Source: Cupriavidus sp. WKF15 (lineage in GTDB: Bacteria; Pseudomonadota; Gammaproteobacteria; Burkholderiales; Burkholderiaceae). Taken from it: a DNA stretch of 64,000 nt. The notes under the pieces were generated by a model. That model did no database searches. It saw only the letters and a list, made by a program, of their open reading frames with translations, and was not told the origin of the DNA. Of the stretch, positions 24,422 through 35,425 are shown piece after piece (the first letter of the stretch is position 1; the number at the start of each line of letters is the position of its first letter). Made by a program: the position numbers and the translations under genes. The stretch spans positions 3,658,001-3,722,000 of the forward strand of contig NZ_CP119572.1 in assembly GCF_029278605.1 (NCBI RefSeq). The letters run 5' to 3'.

Positions 24422-25282
24422 TCAGGCCGGATACGTGCCGGTTTGCGCCATCTGCATCAGGCGCGCAATGCGCTCCTCGGTGGCCGGATGGGTCGAGAAC
24501 AGGTTGGCGATGGCACCGCCCGACAGCGGGTTCATGATCATCATCTGCGCCGTGGCCGGATGCTCTTCCGCGGCCGGGAACGGGATGCCTTGCGCATAGC
24601 GGTGGATCTTGTCCAGCGCGCTGGCGAGCGCCTGCGGATCGCCGCTGATCTCCGCGCCGCCGCGATCGGCCTCGAACTCGCGCGCGCGTGAAATCGCCAT
24701 CTGGATCAGCGAGGCCGCCAGCGGCGCCAGGATCGCCACGGCAATGCTGGCGATCGGATTGCTCCGGTTGCCATTCTCGTCGCGTCCGCCGAAGAACATC
24801 GCCATGTTCGCCAGCGCGGAGATGGCACCGGCCATGGTCGCGGCGATGGTCGAGGTCAGGATGTCGCGATGGCGCACGTGCGCCAGCTCGTGCGCCATGA
24901 CGCCGCGCAGCTCGCGCTCGGACAGCACGCGCAGGATGCCCGTGGTGGCGGCAACCGCCGCGTGTTCGGGGTTGCGGCCGGTGGCGAATGCGTTGGGCGC
25001 GTCCTCGTTGATCAGGTAGACGCGCGGCATCGGCAGGCCGGCGCGTTGCGACAGTTCCTGCACCATGCCGTAGAACTGCGGCGCGCTGCCAGCATCGACT
25101 TCCTGCGCGTTGTACATGCGCAGGACCATCTTGTCCGAGAACCAATAGGAGAAGAAGTTCATGCCAAGCGCCATCAACAGCGCGAACATCATGCCGTTGC
25201 GTCCGCCGATCATGCCGCCGATGACGATGAACAACGCCGTGATGGCGGCCATCAACATGAAGGTCTTGACCCAGTTGAACAT
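24422..25282 (-). CDS. htpX: protease HtpX homolog (M48 zinc metalloprotease)
   Basis: The 286-residue protein is an inner-membrane protease that removes misfolded membrane proteins. Two N-terminal membrane segments (about 5-50, [15 protein letters not shown] and [13 protein letters not shown]) precede the catalytic motif [14 protein letters not shown] (HELAH, zinc-binding, about residue 131), and the third zinc ligand is expected in [12 protein letters not shown]. Two more membrane segments follow. The start at 25282 gives the usual family N-terminus MFNWVKTF; the frame is open 20 codons further. It lies between fmt and rsmB in a conserved run. Confidence 0.95.
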   Translation of the reverse strand: MFNWVKTFMLMAAITALFIVIGGMIGGRNGMMFALLMALGMNFFSYWFSDKMVLRMYNAQEVDAGSAPQFYGMVQELSQRAGLPMPRVYLINEDAPNAFATGRNPEHAAVAATTGILRVLSERELRGVMAHELAHVRHRDILTSTIAATMAGAISALANMAMFFGGRDENGNRSNPIASIAVAILAPLAASLIQMAISRAREFEADRGGAEISGDPQALASALDKIHRYAQGIPFPAAEEHPATAQMMIMNPLSGGAIANLFSTHPATEERIARLMQMAQTGTYPA

Positions 25283-25485
25283 TGACGTGATCTCCGTGTA
25301 GTCGTGGCCCGCGCCGCGGATGCGGCCAGGCGTACTGAGCATTAGATAGGGTTGAAACGCTGAAAATTCAACGGCTTTGCATCGCCGGCGCGATTCAGCG
25401 GAACCTCAGCCCTGGCCGGTGATAGCTCCGTCCATCAGGATATCTAATCTGCACTTCAAGCGTGGTGCTTGCCCGACACGGTGCC

Positions 25486-26490
25486 TCAGACTGACTCCGC
25501 TGGCACGGCAAAGCGCGTTCCCGGCGGCAGCGGCGTTCCCTGCAGGAACTGCTGCGCCGGCTGTCGGCGGCCGCCGGGCTTCTGCAGTTCCGTGACCTGC
25601 AGCGCGCTGCCGTCGCCGCAGGCGATGATCACGCCGCCGGCGTCAGCGGCCAGCACCGTGCCCGCCGGATGCGGCAGGTTGCTGCCGGCGGACAGCGGCA
25701 CGGCTTGCCAGCACTTGATCACGGTGCTGTCGAGCTGCAGCGTGGCGCCTGGAAACGGGTTGAACGCGCGCACCTGACTGGCCAGCTCGGCCGCCGGGCG
25801 GCGCAGGTCCAGCGGGGCTTCGTCCTTGCCGATCTTCTCGGCGTAGGTGACGCCGGCATCGGGCTGCGGCGTGGCGGGCAGCGTCTCGCCCGCGGCAAGC
25901 TTGCGCAGTGCGTCGACGATCATGCGGCCGCCCAGCGACGCCAGCTTGTCATGCAGCGTGCCGGTGCTGTCATCAGACGCGATCGGCACCGACTCGCGCG
26001 ACAGCATCGCGCCGGTATCCAGGCCTTCGTCCATCTGCATCAGCGTGATGCCGGTCTCGGCGTCGCCGGCTTCGATCGCGCGATGGATCGGCGCGGCGCC
26101 ACGCCAGCGCGGCAATAGCGAGGCGTGGATGTTCAGACAGCCAAGCCTCGGCAGTTCCAGCACTTCGGCCGGCAGGATCAGGCCGTAGGCGGCCACCACC
26201 ATCACGTCGGGCGCGATCTTCGCCAGCGTGTCGACGGCATTGGCGGCTTCCTCCGGGTACTTGCCTGTACGGCGCAGCGAGCGCGGCTGCAGCACCGGCT
26301 CAAGGCCGTTGGCGACGGCGTACTGCTTGACGGGGCTTGCCTGCAGCTGCATGCCGCGGCCGGCCGGGCGGTCCGGCTGGCTGAGCACGGCAACCACCGG
26401 GAAACCGGCGGCGTGGATGGCTTCGAGCGCGACACGCGCGAATTCGGGCGTGCCGGCAAAGGCGACACGCAGGGACTTGGCTGCGGACAT
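25486..26490 (-). CDS. fmt: methionyl-tRNA formyltransferase
   Basis: The 334-residue enzyme formylates initiator Met-tRNA with 10-formyl-THF. The N-terminal Rossmann domain has [11 protein letters not shown] and [21 protein letters not shown], and the catalytic signature [24 protein letters not shown] (Asn, His and Asp expected in catalysis, about 112-150). A C-terminal OB-fold tRNA-binding domain follows from about residue 210. The gene is downstream of def with 128 bp between them, the usual order; the two enzymes act at opposite ends of the N-formyl cycle. Confidence 0.97.
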   Translation of the reverse strand: MSAAKSLRVAFAGTPEFARVALEAIHAAGFPVVAVLSQPDRPAGRGMQLQASPVKQYAVANGLEPVLQPRSLRRTGKYPEEAANAVDTLAKIAPDVMVVAAYGLILPAEVLELPRLGCLNIHASLLPRWRGAAPIHRAIEAGDAETGITLMQMDEGLDTGAMLSRESVPIASDDSTGTLHDKLASLGGRMIVDALRKLAAGETLPATPQPDAGVTYAEKIGKDEAPLDLRRPAAELASQVRAFNPFPGATLQLDSTVIKCWQAVPLSAGSNLPHPAGTVLAADAGGVIIACGDGSALQVTELQKPGGRRQPAQQFLQGTPLPPGTRFAVPAESV

Positions 26491-26618
26491 GACTGGCTCC
26501 CTGATGTGGACCTGAAAACAGAACCGGCCGCATAGCGGCCGGTACGTTCCTGACTTCGGAAGCCATAACGATAGCAGACACGGCGCGGCTGTCCCAGCCT
26601 TGGCGCCGTGCGCGCCCG

Positions 26619-27125
26619 TTACATGCGCACGCGCTCGCGCTTGTGCAGCTTGGACTTGATGCGGTTCTGCTTGAGCGGCGACAGGTATTCGACAAACACC
26701 TTGCCGCGCAGGTGGTCGATCTCGTGCTGGACGCAGACGGCCAGCAGGTCGTCGGCATCGAGCTCGAAGGTTTCGCCCTTTTCATTGAGCGCGCGCACGC
26801 GCACGCGGTCCGGGCGCTCCACGCGGTCATAGACTTCGGGCACCGACAGGCAGCCCTCTTCCCAGACCTTGCGGTTGTCGCTGGCCCAGGTGATCTCGGG
26901 GTTGATGAAGACCTGCAACTGGTCGCGCGTCTCCGACACGTCGATCACCACCACCTGCTCGTGCACATTGACCTGCGTCGCCGCCAGGCCGATGCCGGGT
27001 GCCTCGTACATGGTTTCCGCCATGTCCTTTACCAGCTGGCGGATGCGGTCGTCCACTTCCTTGACGGGTTTCGCCACGGTGTGCAGACGGGGATCGGGAT
27101 AGGTCAGGATGTCGAGTTTTGCCAT
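26619..27125 (-). CDS. def: peptide deformylase
   Basis: The 168-residue metalloenzyme removes the formyl group from nascent proteins. All three motifs are present: [10 protein letters not shown] (about 43-52), [11 protein letters not shown] with the metal-binding Cys (about 93-103) and [13 protein letters not shown] with the HExxH core (about 132-144). The ATG at 27125 is chosen because [14 protein letters not shown] is the usual N-terminus; upstream codons to 27140 are open but not conserved. A gene for a LysM protein starts divergently 161 bp away. Confidence 0.97.
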   Translation of the reverse strand: MAKLDILTYPDPRLHTVAKPVKEVDDRIRQLVKDMAETMYEAPGIGLAATQVNVHEQVVVIDVSETRDQLQVFINPEITWASDNRKVWEEGCLSVPEVYDRVERPDRVRVRALNEKGETFELDADDLLAVCVQHEIDHLRGKVFVEYLSPLKQNRIKSKLHKRERVRM

Positions 27126-27286
27126 GATGCTCGGGCGCAACGCCGGCTGCTCTGGGCTGTCCGGCCGCGTTGCGGCGGCGGGGGATTACATGCAGAATCG
27201 GGGCGCTAGTACAAAAATTCAAGGCGCGCCGCAGCAGGCACGCTCTCCAGGGTCAATCCGGCTGTTCTGCCAGCCGGTTCACGAAA

Positions 27287-28456
27287 ATGCGCGATCTTAC
27301 CAAAGAACACCAGGCGGCGTCGGGCCGCAGGCTGCATGCGTTCACCCTTGCCGTGCTGAGTGCCGTTGGCATCACTGCTGCGGCAAGTGTTCCAGCCTTG
27401 GCGGCGGACCTCACCGTTTCACCCGCCCAGCATGCCGAAGCCCAGCGTGTGGCGCAGCAAGGGATTCCCGCCTCGGAGCTCGCGCCCAATGCGCCGTCGC
27501 AGTACACGGTGCGCAAGGGCGACACATTGTGGGGCATCTCGGGCCAGTACCTGCGCCAGCCGTGGCGCTGGCCGGAGCTGTGGGGCATGAACCGGCAGCA
27601 GATCCACAATCCGCATCTTATCTATCCCGGCCAGGTCCTGTACCTGATCCAGCGCGATGGACGGGCCTGGCTGTCGACCACGCCGGGCGCCGGCGATACC
27701 GTCAAGCTGACGCCGCACGTGCGCGGCGACGCCGAGGGCGCCGCCATTCTCAGTATTTCGGCCAAGGACATCGAGCCGTTCCTGATCCGTCCGCTGGTGG
27801 TGGACCAGGGTACGCTGGCAACGTCGGCCCGTATCGTCGCCGTGCCCGAGTCGCACGTCTACCTGGGCCGCGGCGATACCGCCTACGCGCGCGGTATCGC
27901 GCCGGAGGCGGCGGCGGTTGGCAGCGACTGGCAGGCCTTCCGGCCGGTCACGCCGGTCTACGACCCGGTCACCGGGCAGGTGCTCGGGTATGAGGCCGAG
28001 TATGAAGGCAATGTGCGCCTGACCCGCGAAGCCGGTGGTCCCGACGCGGTATCCACGCTGCGCGTGACGCAGGCCCAGCAGGAAATGGGCGTGGGCACGA
28101 TGCTGCTGCCCCAGCCGACGCGCGAGGCCGTGCGCTATGTGCCGCGCGCGCCGGAAACGCAGATCGACGGCCGTGTCGCCAAGGTCTACGGCGGCGTGCA
28201 ATACGGCGGCGCCAAGCAGGTCGTGGTGCTCAATGTCGGCACCAATGTCGGGTTGGAGCCGGGCCATGTGCTGGCGCTTTCTCGCGCCGGTGACGTCGTG
28301 AATGACCGGACCGACGGCAATCGCAATATCGTGCTGCCTGACGAGCGCTACGGGCTGGCCTTCGTGTTCCGGGTGTTCCAGGGCGTGTCGTATGCGCTGG
28401 TGACCGACGCCTCGAACGTGATCGAGGTCGGTGATCGCGTCATTTCCCCGCGTTGA
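27287..28456 (+). CDS. LysM peptidoglycan-binding protein
   Basis: The 389-residue product has an export signal (RLHAFTLAVLSAVGITAAASVPALAADL, cut about residue 39) and a single LysM domain (about 71-130) that begins YTVRKGDTLWGISGQYL and ends LIYPGQVLYLIQ; LysM binds peptidoglycan glycan chains. The rest is beta-rich and without catalytic motifs I recognise, with pairs such as RVAKVYGGVQYGGAKQVVVL and VEVGDRVISPR that may form a repeated lipid-binding-like or structural domain. The stop overlaps the dprA start (TTGA). Divergent from def and directly before dprA, as in many betaproteobacteria. Confidence 0.9.
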   Translation: MRDLTKEHQAASGRRLHAFTLAVLSAVGITAAASVPALAADLTVSPAQHAEAQRVAQQGIPASELAPNAPSQYTVRKGDTLWGISGQYLRQPWRWPELWGMNRQQIHNPHLIYPGQVLYLIQRDGRAWLSTTPGAGDTVKLTPHVRGDAEGAAILSISAKDIEPFLIRPLVVDQGTLATSARIVAVPESHVYLGRGDTAYARGIAPEAAAVGSDWQAFRPVTPVYDPVTGQVLGYEAEYEGNVRLTREAGGPDAVSTLRVTQAQQEMGVGTMLLPQPTREAVRYVPRAPETQIDGRVAKVYGGVQYGGAKQVVVLNVGTNVGLEPGHVLALSRAGDVVNDRTDGNRNIVLPDERYGLAFVFRVFQGVSYALVTDASNVIEVGDRVISPR

Positions 28457-29592
28457 CCGCTGGCCCGGCGCCGGCCGCCGCATGGCCGGATGTGGCACGG
28501 GACGCGGATGACACGCTGGCGTGGCTGCGCCTGGCGAGTGCGCCGGGCATCGGCCCGGTGACGGTGCGCCTGTTGCTGGCGGCATTCGGCTTGCCGCAGC
28601 AAGTGTTCGCGCAAAGCGTGGAAGCACTGTCGTCGGTCGTGCCGCGCAAGCTCGCGGCTGCCATCCTGGCTGCGCCCGGAGCCACCCTGAGCCAGGCGCT
28701 GGCCAAAACCATGGCGTGGCTCGGGCAGCCCGGCAACCATCTGCTGACGCTGGTCGATCCGCGCTACCCGGTGCGGCTGCTCGACCTGTCGGATCCCCCG
28801 CCGCTCCTATATATCAAGGGCGACCTCGCCACACTGGCGAGGCCGGCGCTTGCCATCGTCGGCGCGCGCGGAGCCACGGCGCAGGGCAAGGCCGATGCCG
28901 AAGCATTCGGCAGGGCCTTCTCGCAGGCGGGCCAGACGGTGGTCTCGGGGCTCGCGCTGGGCGTGGATGCGGCGGCCCATGAGGGCGGGCTGGGGGGCGC
29001 AGGCGGCACGATCGCAGTGATCGGCACCGGGGCCGACCGGGTCTACCCTGCCCGCCACTTGGAACTGGCGCATCGCATCGTCGAACACGGCGCCATCGTC
29101 AGCGAGTTCCCGCTGGGCATGCAGGGGTTCAAGGACAATTTCCCGCGGCGCAACCGCCTGATCGCGGCATTGGCGCGCGGCGTGCTGGTGGTGGAGGCCG
29201 CGGCCCGGTCCGGCTCGCTGATTACCGCCCGGCTCGCGGCGGACCTGGGGCGCGAGGTCTTTGCCATTCCGGGCTCCATCCACGCGCCGCTTTCGGGCGG
29301 GTGCCACTTTCTGATCCGGCAGGGGGCCAAGCTGGTCGAATCGCCAGAGGACGTGATGGAAGAATTCGGCCTGTCGGTCCGGCCGGGGAAGGTGACGGAT
29401 TCGGCGCAGACGACGTCCAAGGCGCCGCAGGATCCGCTGCTGGCCATCCTGACACACGATCCCGTCACGCTCGACACGCTGTGCGAGCGCAGCGGTCTGG
29501 CTCCGGAGGCGTTGGCTACGCGGCTGCTCGAACTGGAACTGGAAGGCCGCGCGGAACGTCTACCGGGGAACCTCTTCCGCAGTCTGTCCTAG
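28453..29592 (+). CDS. dprA: DNA-processing protein DprA (Smf)
   Basis: The 379-residue protein protects incoming single-stranded DNA and loads RecA on it in natural transformation. An N-terminal SAM-like helical domain (about 20-75) is followed by a Rossmann-like core with PALAIVGARGATAQG, VVSGLALGVDAAAHEG and GTIAVIGTGADRVYPA, and a C-terminal winged helix (about 310-375). The start is read as TTG at 28453, overlapping the LysM stop by four bases (TTGA); no other nearby start fits the family. The gene suggests a competence potential, but other com genes are not in view. Confidence 0.94.
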   Translation: MTAGPAPAAAWPDVARDADDTLAWLRLASAPGIGPVTVRLLLAAFGLPQQVFAQSVEALSSVVPRKLAAAILAAPGATLSQALAKTMAWLGQPGNHLLTLVDPRYPVRLLDLSDPPPLLYIKGDLATLARPALAIVGARGATAQGKADAEAFGRAFSQAGQTVVSGLALGVDAAAHEGGLGGAGGTIAVIGTGADRVYPARHLELAHRIVEHGAIVSEFPLGMQGFKDNFPRRNRLIAALARGVLVVEAAARSGSLITARLAADLGREVFAIPGSIHAPLSGGCHFLIRQGAKLVESPEDVMEEFGLSVRPGKVTDSAQTTSKAPQDPLLAILTHDPVTLDTLCERSGLAPEALATRLLELELEGRAERLPGNLFRSLS

Positions 29593-29671
29593 ACTTCGCC
29601 AGTGGCCCCGGACCCATTGCCGATACAATCGCCAATCTACGGTGCCTGAATAGGCTCATGTTTGAACCGTC

Positions 29672-30076
29672 ATGACCGTTTACTTTCCAGAACGTGACGT
29701 TGCCGCCATCGGCGCAGCACTGTCCGCCCATCCACAAGGACGGCTGGTCGCTTGCCTGTGCGCGCAATGGTGCGGGACATGCCGGGACTACCTGAAGGCG
29801 TTTTCCGCGCTGGCCGCGCGCCACCCGGAGGACTGCTATGTGTGGATCGACATCGAAACGCACGCGGACCAGCTTGGCGACATCGATATTGAGAATTTCC
29901 CCACGCTGCTGGTCCAGCCGGTGGCGGGGGGGCCGACGCAGTTCTATGGCACGCTGCTGCCGCACATCGAGGTACTGGAACGGATGCTCGCCCGGGGCAC
30001 GACCATGTCTGGTGCGCAGGAGGACGTACCGGAAGTGCTGGAGTGGTTGCTTGCCGGGGGGCGGCGCGCGGCGTAA
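29672..30076 (+). CDS. thioredoxin-like protein
   Basis: The 134-residue protein has a thioredoxin fold with the redox motif QWCGTCRDY (CGTC; C32-C35 equivalents at about 34 and 37) and a cis-proline loop NFPTLLVQP (about 77-84). It has no signal peptide and is probably cytoplasmic. The family is often placed between dprA and topB in related genomes. The CxxC dipeptide GT differs from thioredoxin's GP, which would make it a different redox potential. A clear Shine-Dalgarno is not visible. Confidence 0.85.
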   Translation: MTVYFPERDVAAIGAALSAHPQGRLVACLCAQWCGTCRDYLKAFSALAARHPEDCYVWIDIETHADQLGDIDIENFPTLLVQPVAGGPTQFYGTLLPHIEVLERMLARGTTMSGAQEDVPEVLEWLLAGGRRAA

Positions 30077-30223
30077 CGGCGGATTTCCCGCCGCTGCGGC
30101 TGGCTTGCACCGCCGTCGAAACCGCGCTTATGATTGGCGCCTCAAAGCCCTCCGGGGGCGATGTCTACTTATATTGCAGTGCAAAACGCGCGTTGCCGGA
30201 AGCAACCCGCAAGGACCCGTTCA

Positions 30224-32914
<2,691 letters not shown>

Positions 32915-32936
32915 GCGCTTAGGCGGCGGACAAGCG

Positions 32937-32975
32937 GCAAGAGGCGGCGGCGCGTCAGCGCCTGCCTCTTCCTGC
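32937..32975. terminator. hairpin between convergent topB and LysR gene
   Basis: AAGAGGC and GCCTCTT (about 32940-32969) enclose GC-rich sequence in the 66-bp gap between two convergent genes. It lacks a clean T-run, so it is only a possible bidirectional terminator. Confidence 0.35.
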
Positions 32976-32980
32976 CTGCC

Positions 32981-33886
32981 TTATGAAACCTGGTCCCGGT
33001 TCCGGACGCCCTCTTCCAGCAGGAAGTCAATGAACGCCCGGACCTTGGTCGGCAGGAATTTGCGGCTCGGGTAGACCACGCTGACATCGCGCCGTGGCAG
33101 CTGGTACTGCGGCAGGACATGCACGAGATGGCCTGCCTCGATCCCCGGCCTGGCCAGGTACGACGAGAGCATCGCCACCCCCATATTGGCGAGCGCGGCC
33201 TGGTGCGCAAGTTCGGCATTGCTGCACAGCAGCCCTGGGCGGATCGGCACTGTCACTTCGCCTTCCGGTCCCAGCAGCGTCCACTCGTGTTCCACGTTGG
33301 GTAGCCGCATAGCGATGCAGCGGTGGTTGGTCAGCTCGTGCGCATGGCGCAGCGGCGTGTGCATGCGGACGTAATCTGGTGATGCACACAGCACAATTTC
33401 CGCGGAAATCAGCGGCCGGGCCACCAGATGCGAGCCCAGTCCCAGATCAGAGAGCATGACCGCGACGTCGCGGCCCTCTTCCACAATGTCCACGTTGCGA
33501 TCGGACAGCAATACGTCGAACACCACGTCGGGGTAGAGCTGCTGGAACCGGGACATCAGGTTGGGTAGCAGGTGCAGGCCGAACATCACGGGTGTCACCA
33601 GGCGCAGTGTTCCTGATAGTGACTGACTTCGCGCCGTCACTACGCCCTCGGCTTCTTCCACGTCTTCGAGGATCTGCTGGCAGCGTTGCAGATAGGTTTC
33701 CCCGGCGTCGGTCAGGGACAGGCTGCGGGTCGTCCGGTTCAGCAGCCGCGTGCCGAGGTGGCTCTCCAGGTCTGCGACATAACGCGTGACGACCGCATTG
33801 GACATCTCCAACTGCTGCGCTGCACGAGCAAAACTCCCCAACTCTACCACTTTGGCGAAGACGCGCATCGATTGCAGGCGATCCAT
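32981..33886 (-). CDS. LysR family transcriptional regulator
   Basis: The 301-residue protein has the standard LysR N-terminal winged helix (MDRLQSMRVFAKVVELGSFARAAQQLEMSNAVVTRYVADLESHLG; about 1-60) and a two-lobed effector domain (about 90-295). It is close in style to the CrgA/AaeR-like group with the start MDRLQSMRVFAKV. The gene is divergent from the small YSDGAK-repeat protein, 187 bp apart, and convergent with topB. LysR regulators often control the divergent neighbour and themselves; if so, the repeat protein is its target. The effector is unknown. Confidence 0.92.
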   Translation of the reverse strand: MDRLQSMRVFAKVVELGSFARAAQQLEMSNAVVTRYVADLESHLGTRLLNRTTRSLSLTDAGETYLQRCQQILEDVEEAEGVVTARSQSLSGTLRLVTPVMFGLHLLPNLMSRFQQLYPDVVFDVLLSDRNVDIVEEGRDVAVMLSDLGLGSHLVARPLISAEIVLCASPDYVRMHTPLRHAHELTNHRCIAMRLPNVEHEWTLLGPEGEVTVPIRPGLLCSNAELAHQAALANMGVAMLSSYLARPGIEAGHLVHVLPQYQLPRRDVSVVYPSRKFLPTKVRAFIDFLLEEGVRNRDQVS

Positions 33887-34073
33887 GACATAGTCTCCCG
33901 TCGGCTCCCTGAATTTTTCCTCGTTCAGGCCACTTTATTGTTGGAATCAAAACTAATCATTGTGGCAAGCAGTATTTATTGATATCAGGGAAACGCCTAA
34001 TATCTAGCCATCGGATGCCGCAATGCAGCAAGTCAGACTGCCCGGACGGCACCAGTTGAAGAAATACTGAGCC
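33887..34073. promoter_or_regulatory. AT-rich divergent promoter region
   Basis: The 187-bp space between the LysR regulator and the repeat protein is much more AT-rich (for example TTTATTGTTGG, AAAACTAATCATTG, AGTATTTATTGATATC) than the flanking genes. It is the likely place for a LysR operator of T-N11-A type and for both promoters. Confidence 0.5.
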
Positions 34074-34292
34074 ATGAAAACTACCCGTCATACCCTGATC
34101 GCTATTGCCACCCTCGCCGCAGCCCTGTCCGCTGCACCGGCATTTGCCAAGGCCGGCAAGTACGATGTCTACAGCGATGGCGCCAAGGCCGCCAAGTACG
34201 ACGTCTATAGCGACGGCGCCAAGTCTGGCAAATTCGACACCTACAGCGACGGCGCCAAGTACGATCTGTCGTCCGACCGCATGCCCCTGTAA
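34074..34292 (+). CDS. small secreted protein with YSDGAK repeats
   Basis: The 72-residue precursor has a signal peptide (MKTTRHTLIAIATLAAALSA, then APAFAKAG; likely cut after AFA) and a mature peptide of about 46 residues composed almost only of three 12-residue repeats: KYDVYSDGAKAA, KYDVYSDGAKSG and KFDTYSDGAKYD, ending LSSDRMPL. No cysteine or known domain is present. I do not recognise a function. Each repeat pairs acidic and aromatic residues with Lys, so a structural, binding or signalling peptide is possible. A LysR gene is divergent and two terminators follow directly, so the message is short and monocistronic. The ATG at 34074 fits the signal peptide. Confidence 0.8.
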   Translation: MKTTRHTLIAIATLAAALSAAPAFAKAGKYDVYSDGAKAAKYDVYSDGAKSGKFDTYSDGAKYDLSSDRMPL

Positions 34293-34314
34293 GCAGGGAC
34301 TGCAAGTGCGGTCC

Positions 34315-34346
34315 GGGGCCGTTTCTCCCCTATGCGGCCCCTTCTG
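34315..34346 (+). terminator. hairpin downstream of the repeat protein
   Basis: GGGGCCG (34315-34321) and CGGCCCC (34335-34341) form a stem with a 13-base loop, 23 bases after the stop. It is followed by TTCTGT, so it is a moderate terminator. Confidence 0.55.
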
Positions 34347-34408
34347 TATCAACCTGGTCTCCACAGGTCGTTTGGAGAGAGTCTGATAGACCTCTCCGTA
34401 TTTATTGG

Positions 34409-34446
34409 AGAAGAAGCCCGCACTGGTTGCGGGCTTCTTTGTTTCT
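34409..34446 (+). terminator. strong intrinsic terminator
   Basis: AGAAGCCCGCA and TGCGGGCTTCT form an 11-bp stem followed by TTGTTT. It should end transcription from the repeat protein gene. Confidence 0.85.
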
Positions 34447-34492
34447 GCGTCCGATCAAACCAGTATCTGTTGCCAGGCATTATGCCTGAGCG

Positions 34493-34527
34493 CGCAAAGA
34501 AAAACGGGCCAGCGCGGCCCGTTCCTG
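34493..34527 (-). terminator. intrinsic terminator of the glycine-zipper gene
   Basis: On the minus strand AACGGGCC and GGCCCGTT form an 8-bp stem with a 5-base loop, then TTTTC. It lies 30 bases after the stop at 34553. Confidence 0.85.
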
Positions 34528-34552
34528 CATCCTGCCCCGGCTGAGCGTCGGC

Positions 34553-35002
34553 TCAGTCGTCGTGATGGTGGTGCTTGTGCTTCTTGTACTTGTAGTGGTC
34601 ATCGCCATAGTAGCGGCGGTCATTTTCATACGAGTTGCTGCGCGAGACATTTCCGCCCAGCGCCGCGCCCGCGCCACCGCCCACGGCCGCGCCAACAAGG
34701 CCGCCCGCGCGGCCGCCCATGGCGTTGCCCGCCGCCGTGCCTGCACCACCGCCCAGCGCACCGCCAATGATGGCACCCGTGCGCTCGCGTCGGTTGGACG
34801 TCACCGCCCCACCCGCACCGCCGCCGACGGCACCGCCGATCACGGCACCGGTGCTGCCGCCCAGTGCGCCGCCTACAGCCGCCCCTGCGACGCCGCCGAG
34901 GGCGCCGCCAAGGGCATTGTTCATATCGCTCGCGAACGCCGGCAGCGCGGACGCCGCCAGGGCGATAGCCAGGGTCATGTTGCGAACGGGATGGCGAGAC
35001 AT
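34553..35002 (-). CDS. glycine-zipper envelope protein with histidine-rich tail
   Basis: The product is 149 residues from an ATG at 35002, preceded by AAGGAAA at a good distance (a second ATG lies at 35023). After a signal peptide (MTLAIALAASALPAFAS) comes a long Gly/Ala region of glycine zippers (GGALGGVAGAAVGGALGG and further units, about 30-105) that can pack as membrane or amyloid-like helices. The C-terminus is charged and aromatic, ending in KYKKHKHHHHDD, which could bind metals such as nickel, zinc or copper. Related proteins are called glycine zipper or DUF-type outer-membrane proteins. The function is unknown. Confidence 0.8.
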   Translation of the reverse strand: MSRHPVRNMTLAIALAASALPAFASDMNNALGGALGGVAGAAVGGALGGSTGAVIGGAVGGGAGGAVTSNRRERTGAIIGGALGGGAGTAAGNAMGGRAGGLVGAAVGGGAGAALGGNVSRSNSYENDRRYYGDDHYKYKKHKHHHHDD

Positions 35003-35152
35003 ATCGTTTCCTTTCTTTGCCATGTTGTGCCGCAAGTGTAGAGAACGAGCCCCGGCCTTGCTGTAACCACGTGTAAAGCCATGTAACCCGCTGCTGAAAC
35101 GTCTGATTCGTGCGACAACATAGCGTATCGGTGGCGATTTCGGCGCCTGGAA

Positions 35153-35183
35153 TGAAAACGGGCAACCCTAAGGTTGCCCGTGC
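35153..35183 (-). terminator. intrinsic terminator of the cstA-ybdD operon
   Basis: On the minus strand ACGGGCAACC and GGTTGCCCGT form a 10-bp stem with a TTAG loop followed by TTTTC. It lies just after the ybdD-like stop. Confidence 0.9.
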
Positions 35184-35205
35184 TGTCAGTGCCGGCCGGT
35201 ACGTT

Positions 35206-35400
35206 TTAGCAGCACTTGCCCTGTCCGCCGCCATAGCGCGCTTCCTGGCGTTCGCGGAAGAATTCCTCGTAAGTCATTGGCGCGCGATCCGGGTGGGTGC
35301 TTTCCATGTGGGCCACATAGGTCTGGTAGTCGGGCAGGCCAACCATCAGCCGCAGCGACTGCCCGAGATAGCGTCCCATCGTTCCCAGTTGTTCCAGCAT
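35206..35400 (-). CDS. YbdD/YjiX family (DUF466) small protein
   Basis: The 64-residue protein begins MLEQLGTMGRYLGQSLRLMVGLPDYQTY and carries the family segment HMESTHPDRAPMTYEEFFRERQEARYG, ending GKCC. It is a well-known cytoplasmic companion of the CstA/BtsT pyruvate transporters, encoded immediately after them, with a suspected but unproven role in transport activity. Here it starts 25 bp after the cstA stop. The start is set to the ATG at 35400 because the frame upstream has no family similarity. Confidence 0.92.
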   Translation of the reverse strand: MLEQLGTMGRYLGQSLRLMVGLPDYQTYVAHMESTHPDRAPMTYEEFFRERQEARYGGGQGKCC

Positions 35401-35425
35401 GGCGGGCTCCTTCTGCTTCAGCGGA

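Noticed and set aside
24246..25145. Upstream extension of the rsmB frame through the htpX gene
   Set aside because: The added 300 codons overlap htpX antisense-phase coding on the same strand in another frame and have no similarity to RsmB, whose NusB-like start is at 24245.
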